From Agapanthus africanus (Eukaryota > Streptophyta > Magnoliopsida > Asparagales > Amaryllidaceae), in assembly GCA_030015575.1 (NCBI GenBank), contig CM057342.1, positions 621,579,348 to 621,643,347 on the forward strand: a stretch of DNA of 64,000 nt, in the 5' to 3' direction. Made by a program: the position numbers and the translations under genes. The notes below the pieces were generated by a model. That model saw nothing but the letters and a program-made list of their open reading frames with translations, was not told the origin of the DNA and ran no database searches. Each line of letters opens with the position of its first letter. Position 1 is the stretch's first letter. This document shows positions 46,047 to 58,130 of the stretch, piece by piece.

Positions 46047-48151
46047 TGTTAGTTGTATGTATGCCCTAGAGGCCAGTATTGTACAGATGATGTATATTAT
46101 ATTGGATGCTTGGACATATATAGAGATGACTTTCTTGCTCGATATGATAGTATGCTATCTGGTTGCTCTTTATCTTAACATGTATACTAGTCTCTTTAAA
46201 CTGTCCTATAGTTACATGTTGGTAAAGCCCTTAGGATGTGTACTTGACTAACTGGACTATGATGCAGATCATACTAGTGGGGACATGGTAGTCCATAAGT
46301 ACATCCTTCAAGGTCCCTAGTCGTAGGTGTATCGAGACGGGGCATCGATATACCAGTGTAGACTAGCGTATACGCTTCTCGACCTATGAGATGGGCGATG
46401 GATGATCCCATATCCATTGGTGTTTGACATCAGAGATGGTATACGGGTCCTCAGTGGAGACTGGGTGCACTGGACGGACTCGCCGAGAACTCCCAGATGG
46501 TATTATACCTCATGTCAGATGGCAGTTCTCTGGTGACACTTGTGTAGGTTAGTCTGTAGACCTGAGATCGTCATAGAGTCTCGTGTGATTCCCACTGTGC
46601 TTTGATCTCTACCTTACCACGTCCATGAGGGCGTGCAAAACGGTGGTTTTTGGGTACAGTCCCGAGTCACATGGAGGCAATGAGCGATAGGAGGGGTTTC
46701 GTCTCTCCCGGTATTGGGGGTTGATGTTGCACTGTGCTCGATTGGCCGTAACAGGGAAGTCCTTGGCCAGGGCTGATTCAGAGATTTGCTGGTAAGTGTT
46801 ACCAGTAGTTTCTCGACCCGTTATGAGCCTCACATCGGCACGACTTATCGGTTATTGGGGTCTGACGTTTACCACCCCTAGACTTGATATGCGACATATC
46901 AGACGAGGAGACCGGACTGCACGGTAGTGTCGCCGATTGGCTCGACGGGAGTTGTAGCAGGTTCGCTTGTTCTCTTCTGATCGCTCAATATCCGGGTGGC
47001 CGTTACGTTTAGCTGACCGATTGCGGCTTGAGGGTGCTTGATATGATCATCACCCACTGCCGGAGTATTGACGAGTCTCAGAGTCCCATAATGGAGTTTC
47101 CTAGTCCAGGCGAAACGTTGTGGTGCGCGTATGCGATATGCGCATGGACCCGATTAAAATGCGTGTATAGGATACCGTATATTGATCGGGCGGCTTGCTT
47201 TTGGTAGGGGTCGTATGTGATATGGCCGGATTGATAAATCAAGTGTTGATTTATCATTTAACCATTATATTCTCACTAGAAATCCTTTCTTGTTTCTATG
47301 GATGTATGGATGCATGTATGCATTCCTTTTTGATTCATGCACATATGAATGCACATATACACATACATACATACATACATACATCATGGTTGCTTATACA
47401 TTGAGAATGGTGGCAATATAAGAATCACACCATGGTTATTATATGGATTTTTATTGCTTTTGAATTAAAACAAAAAGGAAAAGAAAAAGGGTTAAATGAT
47501 AGAAAGTTTCTACACTCTTCTTTACCTTACTATGCTCACCTACCTTTTAACCCTTGGTTTATTTTCCTTTTGTGCTTTTAACTCCATTACAATAATATCT
47601 ATATAATTAACCATGGTTTGAAATGAGAGATGGAAAATATATATACTTATATTTTTCATTTTTCTTGAGAGAGTTTTTTCTTCTCTTCTTCTAAAAAGCC
47701 ACCATCTTCATCAAACTTGATCATTTGCTCTCTAGATTTTTGTAGTGAGCAATATACTCATCAAGTTAGGATTTTGAAGTGAGAAAGAGAACCACAACAC
47801 CATTCTACACAAGTCTAGCCCACTTGTTTGGAGTGTTAGCTTCTTTTCGTTCTCTTGATCGGGTAAAGTTGCAAGCTTGGACAAAGCGGACTCCGGGTGG
47901 ATCAACGGTGACCTCGAGGAGTTCAAGCGGAGTTTTTTCAAACCCCAAGTAGCCGAGGAGTCTAGCGTATGGAGCTACAAAGGTTGTACTCTCTAAACCC
48001 CATCTATTCTTTCATATGTTGATGTGAAAATTTTAGAAACCCTAATTTTCTAGGCACGATCCGATGTTTATTAACTTAGCACCCTAAAGACTCTACCTTT
48101 GGTACATGTGATGCTTCCAAACCATTCATGAGGTGCTAGGCTAACCCAACA
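46047..48151 (+). repeat. Angela-2 3' LTR
   Basis: Near-identical copy of 37915-40022. It ends CTAACCCAACA and is followed by the ACCGT duplication. Confidence 0.95.
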
Positions 48152-48156
48152 ACCGT

Positions 48157-50590
48157 TACCATATACCAAAAATATCCTCTTATGTTCATAACTGCTTCCT
48201 AATATTTCTCCAGGATTGGATTAATATATGCTTATTGCAGCCAGTTTAAAAGCAATATCTAGTGTGGTACTTGACATTTCATAATTGACTCAATTGCCTA
48301 AGCAAGTGATGTGTCAATCATACAAATCTCTCTTCTCATCAGTATAGAAGACATATTTTTAGAGAGAGTGACTCCATCTCCTACGGGTACACCACCACGC
48401 TAGGAGCCATCCATTCTAAAACACTTTAGAATAGTGTCAAAGTACCCGAATTAGGACAATTTCCAAATCTTGATCTAAAACCATAGATCTAGTCACCAGA
48501 ATCCCTGATATTTTATCCAGATCCTATATGGAGAAACACCTTGTGACAACCATAGTATAACTGATTGTAGTATAGGAACGTCACTTCCTATCAGAAGTAT
48601 GCCATCCAAATACCACGACATCACTCCCTACTACCTTCTTATCAGGTCCATCTGTTGTTCTGATGAGATCAAACTCTATGATATTTACATCAAACTAGAT
48701 GACCAATTCCGTTCTTCTTGTTTTAGTCTATAAATAGACATAAGCAACTTGCCCACCATACTTCTGCTGCTCCCACTGACTACAACAACCCTCTAGCAGA
48801 GTCATATATACGTGCACTTCTAAATTCAATTTACAATGACGTTATAGTCATTCACCTGCAAGATCTCATAGTCAAGGACAGCAGTAGTGACAAGCTTGGG
48901 TTATTAAAACCTTCTTGTCACCATCTTTAAGGAAACCGAAGTACCTCTCGAGTGGTTGAGATTACCCACTAAAACTGCGGAGTGGCTAATGGATTGTCGA
49001 ATCCAATTGAATCCTTAGGTTCCACTAAATTTTCAGTAACCATTTATGGTTCTGGAATCACTTACAGTTCTACCATACTCCCACTTGTTTCATTTGAAAA
49101 AGATTCCATTATAAAAAGGTGGCGAGTCAAGAACAAAACAACTTTTGATCTTAAAATGGTAGAAGTTAAACCCTTGCTGAAAGCCTAGAATAACCCACAA
49201 ATTGCCGTTACAGAACCGCGCATTGAGTTTTTCCGGATTTAGCTTTTAAACAGAAACCGGATAACTCCATATCTTAACATCCTCAAGATATGCAACCATT
49301 CTATGTACACATAGAAACAAAGGCACTAATTTAGATGGAACCACATTCAATTGTTATGCGACTGTCTCCAGTGCATATCTCATATAGAAAAAGGCCATGC
49401 AGCATTACCCATCAAGGAGCGCAGCCACGAATGAGTAACCTATAAGAGAAGCAAGTTCTCAAATATTACTATGATGGAATATCTAGCATAAGTATCTACA
49501 TCTTCGATCACTTCGAAGAATCCTGATACTTCCAACGCATAGTTCTCTACTTTATTCTTATACCTATATTTTTCAAAATTTGGACCTTGTGTTTCAACGA
49601 AATACGTGTCTAAAACCAGAGAAGTCATAAGTAAACGGAATATAGTATGAGTAACAACCCTTTGACCTAATGGATATCAGACAACATACATTACCATGTA
49701 TAAGTCTCTAGAGTATACTAACTCAAATTCTGTGTGTTGTAAGTTAAAAATTGTATTTTGGTTAAGAATGTCTATACCTTTATTCAATGCACCTTATCTT
49801 ATCCTCAACTGATATAGGTAAATGTTTATAACACAATTTTCAAAATTTATATCTCACTTTATAAAATAAAGATACAAATATTCAATTTTAAAAATTGGTG
49901 CATAATAACGGCTATTCAAAACCAAATATTTGCCATAAGGAAAATCCCATGCGATTTCGTCAAATATCACCAATTATGAAGAATTTCGATAATGAGGATC
50001 TAATCACCCAATTCCCAATATTCTACTCCCATTCAGCATTTGTAACTCTATACATATATGAGAATCAAGTCTGGTATATACATACCCTAGAGTCTGAATC
50101 TAATTGGGAAATTAGTTTTCAATTAACACCGCATAGGAAAACTGAAACATGAAAATGTTTCAAGGGGATGGCCGGGTATTCCTAGTAATGGCTCTTCCAC
50201 TATCCAGATTCATGACAGTAGTCGCAAATTCCATTGCCCTCACTGTAATCCTTTTATATACCTTTACTTCTTACCTTCTGTACACCACACTTAGGCTAAT
50301 TGGTTTTCTTCTTTCCCTACCATTTGGCACCAGCCTAAGGTTTGGAAGAAGACTATCGAACAACCGTAATAGGTGTACTCTCTTAATACTAGGAACCCTC
50401 ACAACCTGAGAGAAGGTAATGATAAAAGACAACCGAAAAATCATATTCAATTTCTCCAGAACCCGTGGCCATTCTCGAACTGAAACAAATTTCTTTGAGT
50501 TTGTATGTAACTATACGAGATGGCCTTTCCAAACAATATAGTTCTTCGTTGTGATATGGAGTGTTCCGGAGAAACGCAATGGGAAAGTAG
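48157..50590 (-). pseudogene. pol: Angela-3 POL and GAG remnants
   Basis: Minus-strand reading recovers damaged RT: GKLLMSIYRLKQ at about 48760-48715 matches CKLVKSIYGLKQ of Angela-1, and ILLIGSDVPILQSV at about 48605-48560 matches ILLIGNDIPMLQSV. Further left, EMESLSLK aligns with the segment after the RT. Stops are dense. From about 49200 to 50590 only scattered similarity remains, presumably integrase, protease and gag. The YVDD motif itself is no longer readable. Confidence 0.7.
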
Positions 50591-53025
50591 CAGCGGCAAG
50601 GATGTATGCAACTTTATCGTGAATCATGATAATCAAAAACCAAAGTATATAAGAAGGTTCGGTCAACTTGGTTAACGAGTTTTAGTTTAAGGTAGGTCAT
50701 GGTCCCAAACTAGAGAGAGAAAAGAAACACTTAGCGTGGACTCCAACCTAAATTAGATTGGTTAATCACTTATCTAATCAGGATGGCTCCCACCGTTTCT
50801 TTGAATTCTCCTTTAAACCCTAAAAGGAAAATTAGTCGGGATAACCCGAGGAGTAATACCTACTCATCAGTGGGAATCGGGACCCATCTATCATTATGCG
50901 TTAATCTTGATAGAATCTGACCAAAATTACCATACTCCAGAAGGTCTGCGCATACTTGGCAAGTTTCCCTTATATTTGAAACTTCCGATATAGATTTTTA
51001 CCCCTAGGACCCAAGGACCTTGACAGGGGTCAACAAGTCAAGGGTCCTAGTCAAGTCAACTCGTCATTATCTTGATTGCATTAAACCCACCAGCACAAGC
51101 CCTTGACAGAGGTCAAAAAGGCCGCACGACTGTCCTAACCAATTGCATCTAATGCACAGAAAACCAACAGCCAGCTACCGCACACTACATCTTGACAGAG
51201 GTCAACAAACGTAGCACAAATACCGACTACTACTAATCTGAAATGATGGAGGGCCACGGCTGGTTTTTGGCGAAAAACCAATAACGTAATGAACTTGATA
51301 TCATTGAAAGTACTCGAGTGGCTTTAAAATAGAGTGGTTCAGGCTCTGCTTTTAAAACTAGTAACATAAAATTTTGCTTAAGAGCGAACTCTCCTTGAAG
51401 GGATCAAGGCTCTTTTCTCATAGAATGAGGTGTAGGATAATCCTAACCGAATACTTCTATGCAAAGCAAAAGAATATGACTATGGTTTTGGAGAAAACCG
51501 AGTAGTTTTAAAATTGGTTCCGACAATATCATTTAGGTCTGTTTTCCTTGCATTAATCAGAATTAATGCAGTCCCATAAATTAATCATATCATGCAGAAA
51601 GGAAACAAAAATAGGCACGCACATATATGCCATCCGCATTCGTCACAGGATTCCGGGTCTTCACCGTAAGGTTACTTAACTTACGGTAAGGCAGAGACAT
51701 TACTAGCGCGGATGCAAAACACACACACACACACACACACATATATGAAATTAGTTTCACGCATGATATCAAGTAACACCACAGAAGCATCACAGCAGAA
51801 CCAAACACGGTATGGAAATGCGGATAATTTAGGAAAAGTACATTTCTATAAAGGCAAATATGAAATGCAATTTTCCCGGTCGTGTGGATAGCCCGTAATA
51901 TCGGATCCTAGACCCCTATGAGTGCGACAAGCTACCTGCCAATCCCAGAAGTGAGACAACCCTAATCAACGAAGTGAGTAGGCTACCCAGCAGTTCTGAA
52001 ATCCGATGACTTGGGCACCCCTCCGTGGGTCAATCCTATACCCCCTACGAGTGCGGCGAATAGCCCGCCAATTCTAGAGTAAGGCATCCCGGTTTCAACG
52101 TCATGAGATGGTGGCATGTTGCCCTCTAGAACCCGGCCACTCGAGCACTTCTCCGTGGGGTAATCCTAGTGCATGTAATGAAAAGCTGAATATACAACGG
52201 TGACTACATCCGCAATCAGGACGTGACCTAAAGAATAATATACAAGCCGCAGTGACGGCAATCCACATGTCGGACGCTCATCATGCAATATGAATATACA
52301 TTACATCACAGAGAATTACATATAATACTACATACACTAGGCTATCCACCGCGACAAATCCAACACAACCATAACATCTAAGCAATATCCATCACAGAAC
52401 ATGCAAACTTGCGAGTATCAATTTTGTAACCCCGTCTAAATGATACATATAACAATTAGAAGACATTTTACCAAACGTTATGATACATATAACCAACATA
52501 AATCCTACGGCAATCGAATGCCGCACACTTATACCCAACACTTCAATTTTCCAAAACACCGAAAATCAAGTGTGCTAAAAACCGACAAAATTTCCATGCT
52601 AAAACCCACTCCGGGAGTCCGAAATGAGCTCGGATTGATCCGAAACTTCATGGATGCATAAAATTAGAGTCGACCCAAAGGGCACCTAGGGGGGTACCCA
52701 CACCCTAGGCACCCTAAGGTGGCCATAGGGGAAGGCAGACCCGAGCCTGCCCATTTTGGCAGGGCTCAGGTCCCCACCCTCCTAAGGCCACCTTTGGGTG
52801 GTCTTGGGGGTGTGGGCCCTCCTTAGTTCCCCTCGAGACATCCCGGGGTCCTCGCGCACCACCCCGTGGATTCTCAATCCAAACCGAGAACCAACAGGGA
52901 GTCAAAACAATAATTTAGCATGAATTTATTCACTGGTTTTGCGACAGTTTTTGCAGGGCAAAAACCGGCTGGATTTGGGAGTCGTATCTATCTAGTTTAT
53001 GGTTTTTGGGTAGATGTAACACCAT
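50591..53025 (-). other. Angela-3 leader
   Basis: Inverted homologue of the Angela-1/2 leaders: GATGGCTCCCACCG (about 50783), three CTTGACAGNGGTCAA motifs (about 51018, 51101 and 51191), and the GAAGGGATCAAGGCTCTTTTC block (about 51397) present twice in Angela-2. It includes an AC microsatellite (about 51719-51742). The region at 52660-52900 is GC-rich with GGTGGCC/GGCCACC inverted repeats. The expected primer site next to the LTR (about 53014-53025) is too mutated to be sure of. Confidence 0.75.
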
Positions 53026-55001
53026 TAAGAATTCCTAGTGCCCTCGCCGCTAACCCGCAGCCAATGCGGAATTCAAAAACTAAAAATTTTGTGGCACTAG
53101 AAACTAATACCCTAGAATCTAAACCAAACACCTAAACTAGTAAACACAAAATGATAGAAATCACAACCTTTGTAGTGTCTTCATTTGCTCCAATTGGGTT
53201 AGATTCTAGTATGCTCTCAAGAGCCCCAGATCACGCTTTCAAACCAGTCTTCCTTCGCCGAAGATGATCCATCCGAGAGAACTAAGTTTAAGCTTCAACT
53301 TCGTCAATGAAGTAACTAAAGATCCTAGGTTGCTAATATAGAATTTTTAATGATGTGTATGAGTGTTCTAGCATTTTTCTTTCTCTTTATCTTCATGATT
53401 CTCAACTCATAAGAGTGTTGAAGATGATGGAGAAAAAGGAGGAGCCATGGAAGAGAGAGAAGCTAAATGGTGGAATGAATTAGTCTTCCTCACAAATTCA
53501 AGCATGCAGCATATTCTTTTGTTAAAATAATTTTATCCATTTAAAATTACAACCATGCTTGAATAGTAAATGCAAATGAATTTATAAATGAGTTGTCTTT
53601 TAAAAGAAAAATACGGCTCATATCTCTTTTCCACCTCATTTCATAATTTCTTTAAAAGAAAATCCTAAAAATGAGTTTTCCTTCTTCTAGAAGTATTCTT
53701 GTATAAATACAAGAATATGTCCCGGCAACTACATGCCCATATTCTTATCAAAATACGAATACACTTGAGAGAGAAAAATACAATGAATATAATACTAGAA
53801 TATACATATCGAAATATATATGTAAATTATTAAATTAAAACTTGATTTAATAATCCGGCTTAATCCTAAGCCGGCTAGTATTATCATCCGCCCGATTGAA
53901 ATCTGCGTGGCTAGCGCGCAAATCTAATCGGAGCCCTGCACGTATCAATACACGGCCACTACATCATTTTTCCTGAACCAGGAAAACGCTCTGTTTGGGA
54001 CTCTAAAGACTCGTCAATACGCTGGCAGTGGGTTTAACCACAAACACGTCAGCAGCATTACCTGTACGTAACGGCTATCCAGATATTGAGTGAAATGAAG
54101 GTCGAGGAGCAAACTCATCTGTATCCCTACTGAGCCTGTCTGTGACAATCTCCGTACAGTCCGGTCTCTTCGTCTGAGAAAATCGCATACCGGGTCTAGG
54201 GGTAGATAACGTCAGACCCCTACTAACCCGATAAGTCATGCCGGTCTGAAGCTCATCACCCATTGAGAAACTACTGATCTCACATCAGTAAATTCCATCC
54301 ACCTTGGCTAAGGATTTTCGGTGATGGCTGACTCAACACAGCGCGGCATCGACTCCCAATACTGGGAGAGACGAATCCCTGACGATTGTTCATTGCTTCC
54401 ATGTGGCTCGGGACTGTACCCAACTAACACCTGTTCTATGACTCCTTTGATCTGTGGCAGGGTAGTAATCTAAGTACAGTGGGAACTCACAAGAGAAAAA
54501 TGAAAATCTCACGTCAAAAGACTAACATGTACTCATGCCATAAGAGAACTTCCATCTGATGATAGGTATAATACCATCTAGAAGTTATCAGCGAGTATGT
54601 CCGGTGTACTCACCTCCAGTGATCACCTGTATACTGTCTCAGGTGATTCAACACTAATGGCTTGTGTAACCGGCCACCGCCCTTTGTTGGGGTCTCGAAA
54701 AATATACACTAGTTTACTCTGGAGTATCGATGCCCAGTCTCGATACTCTCTCGACTAGGGATATTTAAGGATGTGCTTATGGACCACCCAGCTCCCACCT
54801 ATATGATCTCCATCATAATGCTGGTAGTCAAGCAATAATCCCACGAGCTTTATCAAAATGTATATACATAATGATAAAGACAAACGAGATAGCATACTAA
54901 CATCTCGAGTAAGACTATTCTACCTGTATATGTCCCTGTTCAATTATCATAATTGCATACTTGCAATTACAATAATTTCTTTGAGGGTACTATATCCAAC
55001 A
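53026..55001 (-). repeat. Angela-3 5' LTR
   Basis: Complete, about 1,976 bases. It matches the two pieces of the 3' LTR end to end. The outer end is TATATCCAACA at 55001, followed by GGAAA; the inner boundary is approximate. Confidence 0.87.
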
Positions 55002-55006
55002 GGAAA

Positions 55007-56320
55007 GACGTCGCGAAAGATATATAAGATGGTTCTTTAATTTAAGGATTCATTAAAGCGGGTATTGATCCGACTTATCCCATGGGGCAAGAAATTTTAA
55101 AAGAAGCAATGGAAGATGCGAGGAGACTAAAGAAGCCAAGTTCTTTCTTGCTCTCGCCGTACACAAATCCAGACAAGAAGAAAAAGAAAGAAAGAAGTCC
55201 GTACAAGGAATTAAATATCACATCTCGGACTCGAAAAAAAGTACATGCGGACGAAACTATGGATCAAACACTTTGACGAGAGTCGAAAAATAAGGTTTGT
55301 CTACTTCTAATGAATTAATTACAAATTCATAATTAAAAGTTAAATACTAAATATTCATGTTTTGATAATATCCAAAGAAGTTGAATTCCTTCATATAGGA
55401 GAAGGGGCAGTTGTATATTTTTTCGACTTTCTCTCGCTGCGAATTGGAGAGCACGTTATAAGAGAAATGATATCGGCTTAAATCGATTTGTTACGCAGAT
55501 GCGAATCTTCCGCCAATAGCTTATTCTTTTATCCTCTATTTTGTGTAAATCATTGTTATTCAATACGTTTTGTACATCAACTAAATAATATTCTATATTG
55601 TGTTCATTCTACTTTTTATTTTCTAGATGATACTCCGTGATTGTTATCACGAATACAAAGCGGTTGGGCAAAGAGCAAACACAAGTGCAGATCTAACTTA
55701 CTGGAATGGGTCAAATGGAAAAAATACTTTCCAGAAGTCTGTACCAGAGTGTGACACGGTAAGTCCGTACTTTATTTTTCACATTTTTGTTTTATATGCA
55801 ACAAATATGATTTATAAAGATGAATTAAAATTTTAGTCCCAGATTTATATTCCCATGCATCATGAAGATCATTAGATTTTGTGTGTCTGGTACATTACAA
55901 AGGGAATTTTTGTGTTATATGATCCAATGTTCAAAGATTTCATGAAACTATATAAGCTTGAATGTGAAGCACTGACTAGTCTAATTTTAAAACGATTACT
56001 ATTTTTATTTACTTATAAGTTGTAATAATTTGTTTAACCCAATAATTTTTTTGCAACAAAATCATCATGTTAGGAATATGATGAATGATGTACCCAATCC
56101 CAAGAAAATTGGTTTAACAAAGGCTTGGAAATTTGGTGAGAATGAGGGCCATCCGAGACAAGACACTGGATCACTCGATTGGGTGTATTTGTAATGAAAT
56201 ATATGGATTGCTTGTCGCGAGGATTTCCTATGAACTCAGAAAAATGGGACACAAATATAATAGAAAATTTTAGATATAGGATGTTTTATGAGATAGCTAA
56301 TCAGAAACTACCCAAATGAT
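55007..56320 (+). pseudogene. PMD/Ulp1-type gene, C-terminal part: Ulp1 (C48) cysteine protease remnant
   Basis: This continues the gene split by Angela-3. Exon-like blocks: a K-rich segment with PSSFLLSPYTNP (about 55082-55276), FFDFLSLRIGEHVIREM (about 55420), ILRDCYHEYK (55630), then the protease core. YIPMHHEDH at about 55848-55872 supplies the catalytic histidine, but TAG (55873-55875) stands where tryptophan is expected. SLDW at about 56171-56182 occupies the place of the usual D-C-G motif: the catalytic cysteine codon is lost with a small deletion and frameshift. MKYMDCLSRGFPMNSEKW follows in the shifted frame. Ulp1-type enzymes cleave SUMO-like conjugates; this copy cannot. Confidence 0.75.
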
Positions 56321-56454
56321 GTAATAAATATGTTATTCTTTTATTCTCTAACTATATGTGATATGTGTTGATGTTTGTATATATGATGTGTGTTGATATT
56401 TGTATCTAAAATCTGATATTTGTTTGTAAATGATGTACATTTGTGTGTAAATGA
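56321..56454. other. AT-rich tail after the Ulp1 remnant
   Basis: TGTGTTGATGTTTGTATATATGA-like short repeats. Possibly the 3' UTR of the pseudogene; no gene seen. Confidence 0.4.
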
Positions 56455-57010
56455 TCTACATTTCTGTATAGTTTGAACTCACTGACTACTTAACCACTAC
56501 TTAAGATAGCGGTTATATTTTGAGCTACTATTTAACTGCTGATTTAAATAGCAGTTAAATTTTGAGCTCACTGTCTATTTAACCGCTACTTAAACTAGCA
56601 GTTATATTTTTAGCTCACTCAAGGAACATAGAGTACACTATTTAACCGCTGCTTTAAGAAGCGGTTGAATTTTGAGCTAGTAATATTTTGAGCTCTCTGG
56701 CTACTTAACCGCTACTTGAAGCAGCGGTTAAATTTTTAGCTAGTTATATTTTGAGTTCACCGTCTATTTAACCGCTAGTTAAATTAGCGGTTATATTGTG
56801 AGCTCACTCAAGGAACAAAGAGCACACTATTTAACCCATGCTTTAAGTAGCAGTTAAATTTTGAGCTGGTATTATTTTGAGCTCTCTGGCTATTTAACCA
56901 ATATTTAAAATAGCGGTTATATTTTGAGCTCACTCCAGGAACAGAGAGAACACCATTTAACCTAGTTATATTTTGAGCTCACTGACTATTTAACCTCTAC
57001 TTAAAGTGGC
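56455..57010. repeat. Array of TTTAACCGCT...AGCGGTTAAA hairpin units
   Basis: About nine palindromic units, each roughly TTTAACCGCTACTTAAA followed by its complement. They are separated by TTTTGAGCTCACTG-type spacers and, in some units, CAAGGAACANAGAG. Two related hairpins lie upstream of the first gene copy (24302-24376). Confidence 0.85.
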
Positions 57011-57590
57011 GGTTCCCATTTAATAAAAAGAGCCACCGCCCGAATAGCTTCAGCACAGTTTCAACGGTTTAAGGGTTAGGGATCGGAATTGGGCAATTTT
57101 TGCTGTGATTTGAACTGCGACTCTTGCTGAAATTCTCTTGATTCGTGTATTGATCTCATAAGGTAAATTAGTTATTTTAATCAGTATATGATTTGTTATT
57201 TTTGGGGGGATTTTTGTTAGGGTTTTCAGATGTAAATTGGGGTTTTTTTTCCAGTGATTTGAATTGTGATTGTTGATGGGTATTCTCATCTTTCTTGGAT
57301 CGATTTTATAACATAAATCAATGAATTTATTAGATTAGGATTTGGTCTTATTTATGTAGGATTTTTTCTTAATATATTTATGATTTGTTATAATTATTAT
57401 GTAGTTATAATGGTCGATAAAAGCAAATATACACCCAAAAGAGTTACACCGAAGAGGGCTACACAAAAAAAGGCTAAACCGACTCCACCTCCTCCTCCAC
57501 TGCCAAAAACTATTCGTAAAGAAGAACTCCAAGAATGTAGCAAATCATATTTCCGAAGCTATTTGGAATGATAAAGATAGGGGATATGCT
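57011..57590 (+). pseudogene. Second, truncated copy of the PMD/Ulp1 gene 5' end
   Basis: 57011-57409 matches the upstream region at 24390-24769. ATG at 57410 opens MVDKSKYTPKRVTPKRATQK, paralogous to 24770. After EELQE (about 57535) an internal deletion joins to the segment matching 25024-25070 (HISEVIW-like), and similarity ends near 57590. Only some 60 codons survive. The head-to-tail order of the two copies suggests tandem insertion or duplication. Confidence 0.75.
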
Positions 57591-57619
57591 GAAGAGTGCT
57601 AATTCTGACTTCCTAATGT

Positions 57620-57860
57620 TTAGAGTCCGGGTATAGCTTTTCTTAAGGTCTGAAGTATGTCTCTTGCAGCTAATTTCTTAGCAGTCTTTTTGTCGGTTCC
57701 TGTAGAAGTTGCCATATAAACCATGTCATACGCTTCAACTTCAGCTATAAATGAAGCGACGCCATCTTTGTATGTCTTTGATAAATTCTTCTCGTATGCC
57801 TTTTAGAGCAAAGCTTGTTCAATTATTTTACTGAATTCATTTCCATTTTTTTGGTGTCAC
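57620..57860 (-). pseudogene. Fragment resembling a double-stranded RNA-binding domain
   Basis: Minus-strand reading ends at TAA (57620-57622). Upstream it reads AYEKNLSKTYKDGVASFIAEV, then TSTGTDKKTAKKLAARDILQ and TLRKAIPGL. The K-K-x-A-K-K-x-A-A pattern is the second-helix signature of dsRNA-binding motifs, as in plant DRB/HYL1-type proteins. The preceding YEKN...Y...F.AEV fits the first helix and strands. A TAA stop lies upstream of AYEKN at about 57805, so it is a broken fragment. The assignment rests on pattern only. Confidence 0.4.
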
Positions 57861-58130
57861 CATAGGATCCAAGAGCCACCTTATACTTTCCCAAACAATT
57901 TCTTTATTGAAATTCGAATTGATCAGTCGAAAATATTGTATATTTTAGCCGGCAATTTCCCTCACATTTGCATACATTTAGAAGTGTTCGGCATTCATAT
58001 TCTACATATTAGCAAATCTGTCACAAAATATGAGATTGCATGTATTAGACTTTTAAACCGACACTTTAAAGGAAATTAACCGCATTTCATGGCATCGCAT
58101 CATTTCTGTATTTGCGCAACACTTGTCTTG
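57861..58130. other. Spacer before the Athila LTR
   Basis: AT-rich. Nothing recognised. Confidence 0.4.

Larger units (their letters stand above)
37915..48151 (+). mobile_element. Angela-2: young, gag-deleted copia element
   Basis: 10,237 bases, complete at both ends (TGTTAG...CCAACA). The target duplication ACCGT lies at 37910-37914 and 48152-48156. The LTRs are 2,108 and 2,105 bases and differ by only about 2% by eye. Most of gag is missing, and pol carries two stops and a frameshift. Protein identity with Angela-1 is high, but the leader and LTR differ, so it is a related subfamily. Confidence 0.95.
26125..55001 (-). mobile_element. Angela-3: old copia element on the minus strand, twice invaded
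   Basis: The target duplication GGAAA lies at 26120-26124 and 55002-55006, where the same gene resumes. The 5' LTR is 53026-55001; the 3' LTR is split into 26125-27141 and 36479-37431. The two summed LTR lengths agree (about 1.97 kb each), which supports the reconstruction. The LTRs differ at roughly one position in six over the stretch compared, so the insertion is old. The interior is 37432-37909 plus 48157-53025, interrupted by Angela-2. Confidence 0.87.
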
